Shown in pieces: positions 1 to 9,759 of a DNA stretch of 64,000 nt. The position numbers and the translations under genes are program-made. The DNA is from Sesamum alatum (Eukaryota > Streptophyta > Magnoliopsida > Lamiales > Pedaliaceae). The DNA lies in the NCBI GenBank assembly GCA_034509735.1, contig JACGWO010000002.1, positions 43,603,702 to 43,667,701 of the forward strand. Reading direction: 5' to 3'. The notes under the pieces were generated by a model that was not told the origin of the DNA, did not search any database, and saw nothing but the letters and a program-made list of their open reading frames with translations. Each line of letters begins with the position of its first letter. Within the stretch, counting starts at the first letter, position 1.

Positions 1-544
1 CATGAACTACATCAAAAAAACGGTCTGACAAGCCAGACACATAATCATAGAGCCCTGAATCGTAATATGAACTAAGACCCACATCAGATGGATAATACCG
101 AGTACCATCATCAGTCGGTCCCTCCTGGTTGTACGAAGACCAGAATGACGGCCCGACGGCATTGAATACCATCCTCTGCGCCCAATCCATCTGAGCCGCA
201 TCACGCCAATGCGAACTACCCTCCTCCTGAACGGGTGGCGTTTGCTGTTGCTGCACAGGGGGCGCTGTCAATGCTTCAAAGTATTCCTGCACCCTCTCCT
301 CACCATGTGAAGTCCAATTGTACTCTGGCATAAACCCTTTCATACACAAATCAAAATTTACCTCGTCTGGTGTTTTGAACCGTTCATTTTTGCACTTCCA
401 GCAGGGACACTTAATCTTGTCCCCGTCCATATATGCACGCTGAGACTGGGCCCATTCTAAAAATGTTGTAACACCATCCTCAAACTCCAGCGTCACACCC
501 AGGACATCTCGATCATACATCCATTTCCTCAATTGTCTTAACAT
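1..544 (-). CDS. CACTA TNP2-type transposase, N-terminal part (partial)
   Basis: Reading from ATG at 542-544, the frame is open for 181 codons to the window edge. It begins MLRQLRKWMYDR and matches the transposase-associated domain that opens TNP2 proteins: a hydrophobic FEDGV..FLEWA stretch, then a CPCWKCKN cysteine cluster near residues 47-54, then a WTSHGEER block near residue 80. After residue 110 it becomes polar and low in complexity (SSHWRDAAQMDWAQRMV). The same domain occurs, broken, in the two other CACTA elements here (12.7-13.5 kb and 57.5-58.0 kb), which confirms the call. This copy has no stop or frameshift in view. A splice donor GTAAGT (rc at 639-644) and an AG just before the ATG suggest a 5' UTR intron. 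The protein would act in the nucleus in excision and insertion; activity cannot be judged from the fragment. Confidence 0.8.
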   Translation of the reverse strand, partial: MLRQLRKWMYDRDVLGVTLEFEDGVTTFLEWAQSQRAYMDGDKIKCPCWKCKNERFKTPDEVNFDLCMKGFMPEYNWTSHGEERVQEYFEALTAPPVQQQQTPPVQEEGSSHWRDAAQMDWAQRMVFNAVGPSFWSSYNQEGPTDDGTRYYPSDVGLSSYYDSGLYDYVSGLSDRFFDVVH

Positions 545-779
545 GATTGGTCTTACGTATAATTCACAACAGTACGCAATTAAATGACGAGAGTATATTA
601 TATATATATAATATAAAAAAATAACATAATTTTGCATACTTACCTGAGCAAAACACCTATCAATGTCAATGAAAAATTCGCGCTTGGTAATTGATATGTT
701 CGATTATCCGTATAAAGAATCAAGGGAGGGAGTTACAACAAAATGAGTTGGAGAGTAATTATAAGAACAATGACAAAGA

Positions 780-1450
780 AGGGGGACATATATATAGAAA
801 ATATTGGAACGGGCATTGGAATATTATTTGGAACACAAAACTAGCCATTGAAATATAACCGTTGTTCCAGCTTTAGGAACGGTCTCAGGAGGGGAAACAG
901 GAACGATAATATTAGCGTTGTAATATAGCCGTTAGCGCATATTAGGAACGGTATGAGGCACACCAAAAATGACCGTTCCTAATTGGAGTATAATTGGGAA
1001 CGGTAATTGTAACAATATTGCACTTACTATATACCCATAATTTGGAATGGTACTTGCATTACATTTTTTGCCATGGCGTGAAAGGGTCTTCTGTAGGACT
1101 ACATGTTGGAACGGTCAGCCCACCGGTCCAAATAGACCCGGCCATTGGAACACATATAGCAACGGTAAGAGTTCCCGGTCTGCTAACCGTTCCAAATTTC
1201 ACATATGTGTTCCAAATTGAAGTCCAAAATATATCAGGTTCCTTTTAGGAACGGTTGTAGGTGTACAAATTGGCTCACCTATGTTGACACTCTAATAGGA
1301 ACGGTCGTGCCGTTCCTATTAATTTGTATTACAATTAGCATGACTGTGACGTCATCAACGGTTTATCGTTCCACAACTGTTCCACTTACCATTCCTAATA
1401 GGAGCGGTAACTGAAACGGTCGTCTCTATCTGTTCCTAATCACGCATTTT
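780..1450. repeat. CACTA-1 subterminal repeats (GGAACGGT motif)
   Basis: Short motif GGAACGGT/ACCGTTCC and variants such as TAGCCGTT recur roughly every 30-60 bp in both orientations up to the element end. These are probable transposase binding sites and also cover the promoter side of the transposase gene. Confidence 0.75.
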
Positions 1451-1509
1451 TTTGTAGTGGATAAACTGCCCAAGATAGCTAATCTTATTTTGCATATATG
1501 ATATTTCTA

Positions 1510-1968
1510 AAGGCTTAAATGTATTATTTATCCCGTAACTTAGATCATTTGGCGTTTTCGTCCTTTAACTTTCTAGGGTAGCCATTTGGTCTTGTATCTT
1601 ATTAATCTTCATGATTTTAGTCATTTTCTCGTAGGAGTTCACCCTTCTTGCCGGAAAAATGCATGTGCCTCTCACGTAACATTTTAATATTGGGGTTTTG
1701 TTCCTATTAGTTCATTTATGTCAGCATTTTGTCGTTTAACTTTTCTAGAGTAGCATTTTCGTCCTACATCTTTTTAATTTTCGTAATTTCAGTCCTTTTT
1801 TTGCCGGAGTTCACCCTTCTGGTCGTTGGAGGTGAACTCCAGCGAACAAAAGGACTGAAATCACAAAAATATAAAAGATGTAGGCCTAAAATGTTACCCT
1901 AAAAAGTTAAAGGACGAAAACGCTAAATGGCCTAACTTACGGGACCAAAAATACATTTTATCCTATCT
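1510..1968. repeat. Foldback (MITE-like) inverted repeat
   Basis: The left arm (from about 1512, with GGCGTTTTCGTCCTTTAAC) is the imperfect reverse complement of the right arm (ending about 1967, with GTTAAAGGACGAAAACGC). The left arm is itself partly repeated at 1724-1830, so the element is an asymmetric foldback. Related flanking sequences (AAGATAGCTAATCTTATTTT at 1472 and a similar one at about 2037) suggest it sits in an older duplication. No coding capacity is visible. Confidence 0.6.
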
Positions 1969-2178
1969 CTAAATCTGGTAACCAGATTTGTCCCAAACTT
2001 CACATATCGGATGATCCTAGTGAATGATGGACTGGCTAAGATAGCTAGTCTTATTTTACGGATATGATATCTAAATCTGAAAATCGAATTTGTCCCAAAC
2101 TTCGATGAACATAAGATATTATCAATTTAATCATATCTGATGGTCTAACTTAAAATTAGATGGTCCGATTGTACAATT

Positions 2179-2715
2179 CACTACAACAATAGAGATTCTG
2201 GTAACATCAGTATATTACTTACAACTATGAAAATAAATTTTTGAGATATTTTAAGCATATGAATATAACAGTACTTTTTTTTATATGTAATTCAATGTGA
2301 TCTTTGTTATTTTCTATTTCCATTTATGTTTCTAGAATGAATTTTATTTATCTACAAATTCTTTTAAAAAATATACAATAATAATGAATTGATTTTGCGA
2401 TGGATTTTGGGACGAGTTGTGAATTTTTGGAATGGGTTACATAATACGACATTGTTTTTTTTAAAATAATTTTAAATTAACATTGCAATGAATTTTGGAA
2501 TGAATTTTTTGTTAAATGTTGGGACGGGTAACACCAGTCCCAAATACTAATATATATTAACCCCTTAGAAAAATTTTAGGGCTGCTCTTTCTCTTCCCCA
2601 TTTCAACCTACTCCTTGCCCCTTTCCCCCTTCCTCCCTGAAGCGGGTATGAAAATATTTAGGGTTACGGTCGCAATATTTGTCACCTGTCCCAATAATTT
2701 TTCTTTTTGGTAGTG
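2179..2715. mobile_element. Possible degenerate non-autonomous CACTA element
   Basis: It starts CACTACAACAATAG and ends CTTTTTGGTAGTG, an inverted pair of CACTA-type termini. The interior has GGGACGGGTAAC-like motifs and no open frame. The flanking trinucleotides (ATT and ATA) do not match perfectly, so the call is tentative. Confidence 0.35.
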
Positions 2716-3699
2716 ATACATACCTATTTCGCATGTATTCAATGTTTTTCGTCTGAACCGAGCGAATCTTAAAATTCATTTTACACGCTTCAATATGCCT
2801 GACTTGGATTGTTTAATGGAATGTTTGTTTTTCCTCTAAAAATAAAAATGCAACAAGAAACTTCTATTAATATATATATTTGATGGAGCACTACAAAAAA
2901 ATTAATTTATTGTAGCGGATTTTGGAACAACCAAATTTAATATTGGAACGGTCTCATAAAATTTGTAGCCGTTTTTGTAACGGCCACCCCATCTACGCTA
3001 AAAATATGAGTTACAAAATTATTGTAACCCCAAACCAGAAAATGATTTTGTATCTCCATTTGGAACGGCTCGCGTGAATTATAAAATGGAAAACTGGTAC
3101 GGTTTTTGTTACAAAGAATGTGATAGTAGTGTATCACTATTGGAACGGTTTTTTCATCTGTCTTTGTAACGATACCTGTTTGTTTTGTAACGGTTTTTAT
3201 AATTCTTATTGTAATGTGCATATAACAAATATTGTAACGGTTATTGCTACACTCCCCTGCACATGTTTGTTATTGATTTATAGCAGTTTATGAAACAGTT
3301 TTTGTACCTCCCGTTGTAATGGTGATTTAACCAGTCTGGTATCATTTCTTGTAATTGTTTTACATCCGATTTTTGTAACGGGCTTGCGTGTATATGTTGT
3401 AACGGTTATTGGTACGGTTTTGTTTGTGTGTTAGTGTATTCCTAGAACCCATGCTAAGGCCATTACAAAAGTTTAATTTTTATTTTTTGGTATAAAATCT
3501 TAATTTAATTTTTGTTTATATTATATATTATTTTTTATAATTTATTGTTTCATTTGTTGAATATAAAAATGTATCGAATTTTGGTAGCAAGAGAAAATAA
3601 TAATATTAATAACGAAATTAAAATTGTCTTTACAAAATTATTTTTAAAATATAAATACATATTTTGGAAATAAAAAGATGGAAACCACAAAACCCGACC

Positions 3700-5335
3700 C
3701 TAATCTAGATCCGGATCGAGCTCCCTATCTTCTGCCTCATCGTCGTGCTGCGGGGGATCGGCTGGATCTTGGGACAATGGTGCCGGTGGAGGCTCGGACC
3801 TGTCGTTTGCCAGACGCTGGACAATCTCCTCGAGCCTAGTGAGCTGATCATCGAGGTTCGGGCGTTGCTCTTGTGGTGGCCGGGGCGGTGGAGCAGATGA
3901 CGAGCTTGGATGCGAGGGTCCAGCGATCGTGTGGTAGGCCTCAGAGCCGAGTCCGAATACCCGACCCCTCTTCCGGCCGCCTGCGGCCGCCATCCGCATC
4001 TAGTTCTCGAGAAGATAGGCTCATTACATTCATAAAAAAGGCTATGAGAATTGACCCTATGTAATTGAGCATGAGAGCCAAATGAATCGAAAGATTCATG
4101 TTTGGTTCGGTCATGGCCACCGAGCTTTGAGAAGAGGATGGGGGATCTGGATGATCATTTGGTGGCTGGGTTTGTTGTTCTTCCACCATCCTCTCAAACA
4201 CCTCCTACAATTGGATACTAGACTTAGTATGAAAAAAAATAAAATTATAATATAAATTGGAAAGGAAACTGAAAATAAACTTACCACCACCTGCGCCGCC
4301 CTCGAGCCGCTCCATTGGTCGTCCTCCTTTCCCTTGTAGACCTTGGAGAACAGCTCATCTGCTTGATCGGACGACTGAATTGTGCCTCATGTCAAAGATA
4401 AATTTAAATAATTAATTAATACATTTAAAATATTGAAATCACTTGAAATAAACTTTATACTTACCATCTTATTCTTTTGGCGGGCAACTGACGAGAAGCC
4501 CCCTCTGTAGACGGTCGCCGCTGCGGTGGGGTTAGCTGCCCGATTGGCCTTATTCTTGGACGACATTTCCTTGAAGTCCTGGTTGTCCCAGTACTAGAGC
4601 AGCTATCGCCAAATCTGGTCGGCCAACCAAAGCGGTCGGGACAGCTGAGCCCAAGCGTTTGGAGAACCGCTTCCGCAAGAACCGTCCGGCCTGCGACCGG
4701 ATGACCGTGTACATCGACTCGTCGTCGCAGTCCCACCAATATTTAAGCTGCATATTGACATATTAAAAATAAAGAGTTAGCAATTGATAATTGATAAATG
4801 TAATTAAAATATAATAAAATATTAATTACCTTAACGTTATCTTGCCAAAACAGGATGTGCTCCTGTGGAATGTTCTTGATGCATCCCCAAGGTGAGGATA
4901 GTGGTTTTTCACCGTCGCATTTATGAAAGTGTGGAAATCTCGGTCAGACCTGAGAAAATAATTACAAATTAAAATTGGAACCAAATCAACTAAAAATAAT
5001 TTAATATATTTTTGTGTTAAAGTACCTCGCATCGCGGAGGTGATGTAGTGACGTGCAGACGGAGGTGGCACTTTAGGCGCTGGTGGTGATAAATCCCATG
5101 GCTGAGGCCCGGGGCCTGAGAACTGGAAGCCACCTGGACCTGTCCACTACGTCGATGACACCGGAGTGGCCGGGTCGACTGGCGGGGCCTGTGGCACTGG
5201 AGGTTGTGCTAGTGGTTGTGGGACTAGTGGGAGTTGAGTCGCTCCAATGGCTGGAGCTGGAGTCGTCTGGCCATGACCGCGGTCACGACCACGTCCGAGA
5301 GGGGCGGAGCACTGATCGTCATGATATCTATACAT
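3700..5335 (-). pseudogene. Transposase_24-like second gene of CACTA-2, degenerate
   Basis: Exons can be followed on the minus strand. The first (about 5335-5030) is proline-rich, then PPPSARHYITSAMRG before a GT donor, with an in-frame TAG at 5147-5149. Next are an exon at about 4834-4933, one at about 4463-4750 with YWDNQDFKEMSSKNKANRAA, and one at about 4290-4378 with DQADELFSKVYKGKED. The last (about 3700-4200) is polar and ends in an acidic tail. The SKNKANRAANPTAA-type motif is diagnostic of the plant Ptta/En/Spm family that usually accompanies TNP2. The reading frame changes within the 4550-4750 exon, so the gene is probably dead. Its likely role was as DNA-binding accessory protein recognising the subterminal repeats (inference from En/Spm TNPA). 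Confidence 0.6.
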
Positions 5336-5389
5336 TTAAAAAATACTAATTATATTTTGTATAAAGTAGTAATTGATTTATTATATTTT

Positions 5390-6545
5390 ACCAAAAATTC
5401 CCAAAATTACAGAAAATTGACATATATTTCCTAAAATTACAGAAAATTTACATATATAGCCTAAAATTCCATAAATTTCCAAAATTACAGAAAATTTACA
5501 TATATTTCCTAAAATTACATAAATTCCCAAAATCACAGAAAATTTACATATATTTCTCATAATTAAAATAAAATTCCCAAAATTACAAAAAATTGCATAT
5601 ATGGCCTAAAATTAATAATTTTCAAAATTACAGAAAATTTACATATATTTTCTAAAATTACATAAATTCTCAAAATTACAGAAAATTTATATTTATTTCC
5701 TAAAATTACAATAAAATTCCCAAAATTATAAAAAAATTTACATATATTTCCTAAAATTACGATAAAATTCCTAAAATTATAGGAAATTATATATATATAT
5801 ATATATTTCCTAAAATTATAAAAATTCGTAAATTACATATGTTTCATAACAATATAAAAAATTCCTAAAATTACAGAAAATTATATACATTTCCCAAATT
5901 TGACAGAAATTACAAAAATTACAAAAAAAAATTACAATAATGTGAAATTTTGAGAAATTACAATAATCTGAAATTTTCACAAATTGCATAATAATTTCAG
6001 AAATTACATAAGTTACCCAATAATTTCAGAAATTGCATACTAATTTTAGAAAATTACAGACATAACCCAATAATTTCAGAAATCACATAATTGCATACTA
6101 ATTTCAAAAACTACAGAAACAACCCACTATTTTCAGAAATTACATAAATTGCATATAGTTTTAGAAAATTACAAAGATGACCCAATAATTTCAGAAACAC
6201 ATTATTGCATGCTAATTTCAAAAAATTACAAAAACAACCGACTATTTTCCGAAATTACAGAAATTGCATACTAATTTCAAAAAATTACAAAAATAACATA
6301 ATTGCATACTAATTTCAAAAAATTACAGAAACAACCCCCTATTTTCAGAAATTACCAGAATTGCATACTAAATTCAGAAAATTACAGAAATCACCCAATA
6401 ATTTCATAAATCACATAATTGCATACTCATTTCAGAAAATTACAAACACAACCCACTATTTTTAGAAATTATTGAAATTGCATAATCAATTCAGAAATTA
6501 CAGAAATAACCCAATAATTTTAAAAATTTGCATACTTTTTTCATC
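5390..6545. repeat. AT-rich degenerate tandem repeat array
   Basis: About 1.15 kb built of units of roughly 60 bp. The first half repeats forms of AAAATTTACATATATTTCC with CCCAAAATTACAG. From about 5990 the unit changes to forms of AATTTCAGAAATTACA with TTGCATACTAATTTC. It lies upstream of the Transposase_24-like gene, between its first coding exon and a GC-rich leader near 6600-6800. No coding sequence is seen. Confidence 0.8.
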
Positions 6546-6589
6546 AATAATTACATAACTAATTTAAGAAAAAAAAAAAAGAAGAAGAA

Positions 6590-6800
6590 AACGTACCTCT
6601 AAACTTTGCGCTAGTAAGAGAGAGAGAGTGAGAGATGAGAGCGATGCTGGTGGTGGCGACTGGTGGTAGCGGCTGAGTGGCGGTGAGAGAGAGTGAGAGC
6701 GACTGGTGGTGGCGTTTGGTGGCGGTCGGCAGCAAGTGGTGGAGGTGAATCGCCTTTTTTTTTGGGGGGGGGGGGGGGGTGGGGTTCAGCAGATGGGACA
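6590..6800 (-). promoter_or_regulatory. Probable 5' leader of the Transposase_24-like gene with poly(G) tract
   Basis: GC-rich purine/pyrimidine-skewed segment with GAGA and TGGTGGCG repeats and a run of 9 T then 16 G (6755-6779), followed by TGGGG. The minus-strand frame through it is only simple-sequence serine/leucine/proline, so I treat it as leader. A splice donor-like ACGTAC (6591-6596) borders it. The exact transcription start is not identifiable. Confidence 0.35.
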
Positions 6801-6839
6801 CAAAAATGGCTAAGTGTCCCTTTTTATACTTTTTGAAGC

Positions 6840-7900
6840 GGCTTTTCTAATACACTTCTAATGCATAGCCGTTACAAATTATATTTAGGAACGGTCCCAA
6901 CAACCGTTTATATAGCCGTTATAAAATAAGATATAAAAGTTTGCAGTAAAAAAATACGATGTCGTTTTGATTACGGCCGTTACAAAAGCCGATACAAAAT
7001 AAAATTATTTTGCAAAAAATAATCATTAAAAATTCATAATAACCCATTTCCGGAATTATTAATGTTAGATAAAGTTATATAATGTATGAATAGCACATTA
7101 TAAATCAGAATGCATTTTGAATGCAGATTGATATATGGTCACATAAAGAAATAAATTTATATATGCATAATTATTAGTAATTCGCTTATGTAACTTTGAT
7201 TATATATTGTTGATGCAGATTGATATATGGTCACATAAAGAAATAAATTTATATATGCATAATTGTTAGTAATTCGCTTATGTAACTTTGATTATATATT
7301 GTTGTACTGCATCGCTTAATCAGGCCGTCAAATAAAAGATCCAACCGTTAGATATGATCAAACTGGTAGAAGAATACACTTGATGAAGTTTTGTACTAAT
7401 TTGATTTACGAATGTCGAGATATCATTTTGGTACATTAAATAATCGAGTGAATCCGGTGCATCACTGAAACGGACCGTCTGATTTGAAATCGGACTGTCA
7501 AATGTGATGAAAAGATCAAATTCTTAAATATAATCAAGTTTGGTATGAACCGAGTGCACGGATTTAAAGATATCGTACCGGGAATGATAATTTTTTATAT
7601 ACACACTATTTGTAACGGCCTTAGGAATATCCAATTATTCTTATAATTTGTAACGGTCTTTGTAATATATATATATAGTAATATTAGTGAAAAATTTAAA
7701 TCTCCCTCCACATTTTTGGCTTTTCCGCCAAAATAATTATTTTGCAACGATTTTAGTAATGGCTTATATGCAGGCCGTTACAAGATTTTTTATTTTCCTC
7801 TAAAATTTTCAATTTGCGGAAAATTGAGGCCCCTTTTTTTCAGACTCTTTGGAACGGCTTTTGTATCACCTCTTTTATTAAAGGCCGTTCCAAATGTTAA
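6840..7900. repeat. Internal cluster of CACTA subterminal-type motifs
   Basis: Motifs such as AGCCGTTACAAA, GGAACGG, TAACGGC and GGCCGTTCC recur between the two genes of CACTA-2, thousands of bases from either terminus. The cluster is interrupted at 7020-7600 by AT-rich sequence that holds the 92-bp duplication at 7121-7304. This may be a second set of transposase binding sites at the internal promoter, or a relic of a nested element. Confidence 0.55.
7121..7304. repeat. 92-bp tandem duplication
   Basis: Two adjacent copies (7121-7212 and 7213-7304), each starting ATGCAGATTGATATATGG. I see one difference between them (ATTATTAG versus ATTGTTAG), so the duplication is recent. It is not coding. 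Confidence 0.85.
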
Positions 7901-9759
7901 TTTTTTAAAAAAAATTATTAAATATTCATTAAATACAACAATATTAAATAGTTCATTATAAAACACTAAAAACCAGGTGACTCGTCTTCTTCAGTCTCAT
8001 TGTCCTCGAAACTATTTTCGTCATCCTTATGTTCTTTGTCTTTACCTTGGGCCATTCAAGAAGTTCTTGCTCCATGTTGGCGTGCTACTGGAAGATCAAC
8101 AAAAAGTTGTATACCATCAGGATCATGTAGGTCGTACGTTTGATTGTTCGAAGCAACTTCAGGGACAGGTATGTCTTCATCTGATTGATACGCGATATTG
8201 GTCCAACGAGACTCGTCAATTACTCTCCGAGGAAACGGCTATCCAATCCGCTTTATCTCTCGTCATGCTCGGAAACAATGTGTAGTAAACTTGTACTTCT
8301 TGTTGTGCCAGTATGAATGGTTCATCTTTCTGGTACAACTTTTTGAAATTAACATCAACAAGGTGATACCAAGGGTGTACCTTTATGCCTCTAACCGGAT
8401 CGGCCCAACGACACATAAACAACACGACATGCAAGTTCGGAATAAGTAGGTATGTCAACTGAATTATCTCTTCGAGTATTCTATAGAAGTTATTGTCCGT
8501 GTCTGTGTACGATGAGCTCTGCATAAATACGTGACAGCCGTGGCTCTTCATGCCGTGCATCCTTAACTCCGTGAAATCAACACAACGGGCAATATTAGAT
8601 GCATAACCATCAGAAAACCTCAGACAATGAATCCAATCATATATCCTCCTCTTCTGCTCTTTCGTCAAGGTATACACTACTTTAGGATTCGCGTTCGGTT
8701 TTCATTCGTCCAACTCAAGCTCTGGCGGATTACATATAGTTTTCAAGTCTTTGCGTGCATTCAGATTGTCTTTGGTTTTTCCCTTTATATCCATCACGAT
8801 GTTGAATATATTGTGAAACACATTTTTCTCAATGTACATGACATCAAGGTTGTGTCGTATCAGAAGCGTTGACCAGTATGGAAGATCCCAAAATATGTTT
8901 TTCTTCGTCCACTTGTGCATGGCACCATATCCTGGTAGGAATATCATAGGTTCTTCGACAACAGGACCGAAGTCTGCTACCCAATCGCAAATCTGCTCTC
9001 CAGTCAGCCGCGGGCATGCAACCTTCCTTTCCACTCGATTTCTAGTGAAGGCTTTCTTATTCCTGTGGTAAGGATGGTCCAGTAGTAAAAACTGTCTGTG
9101 GCAGTCAAAGTAGCACGCCTTCCTATCGTGCTGCACATGGAATGCCTGTATGTCATCCATACAAACTGGACACCCCATAATACCAGTGGTACTCCATCCA
9201 GACGCCATCTCATAAGCAGGTAGGTCGTTCACAGTCCAAATCAATGTCGCGCACATCCTGAATGCTTGGTTGGTAGCATTGTCATGCGTCCGTATGCCCA
9301 CATGCCACAATTGCAAAAGCTCCTCGATCAACGGCTCCAGATACACATCGATCAGACGCTTCGGATTTGACGGGCCAGGGATCACCATCGTGAGGAACAT
9401 ACACTCAAACTTCATGTACATTCCCAATGGGAGATTATACGGTGTGAGTATAACAGGCCAACATGAGTTAGTTTTTTACTATACTGCCCGTGCGACACAA
9501 ACCCGTCTATGCACAGCCCTAGCCTAACATTACGGGGCTCCAATGCAAAGTCGGGATATGTCTGGTCGAAATGCCTCCAAGCCTCTGCATCAAATGGATG
9601 ACACATGGAGCCCTCATCCATCTGATATGTGGGATGCCACGTCATGTGCTCAGCAGTCGTTGTTGAAGCATACAACCTTTGCAATCGGGAAGTAAGCGAC
9701 AGGTACCTAAGAACGGCATACGGAAACTTCTGGCGACGGGGGTCTCGCTGTCTGGTCGG

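Larger units (their letters stand above)
1..1459 (-). mobile_element. CACTA (En/Spm) transposon 1, one terminus and 5' gene end
   Basis: The + strand shows the end ...TTTTTTTGTAGTG at 1447-1459, which on the other strand reads CACTACAAAAAAA, the hallmark CACTA terminus. Inside it, 780-1450 holds many copies of GGAACGGT/ACCGTTCC in both orientations, the kind of subterminal repeat that CACTA transposases bind. The transposase gene at 1-544 points left, so the rest of the element lies outside the window. The target duplication cannot be tested because only one end is present. Confidence 0.85.

Noticed and set aside
6559..6801. Minus-strand frame of 80 residues (serine/leucine/proline)
   Set aside because: It translates simple GAGA, TGG and poly(G) sequence; better seen as leader DNA.
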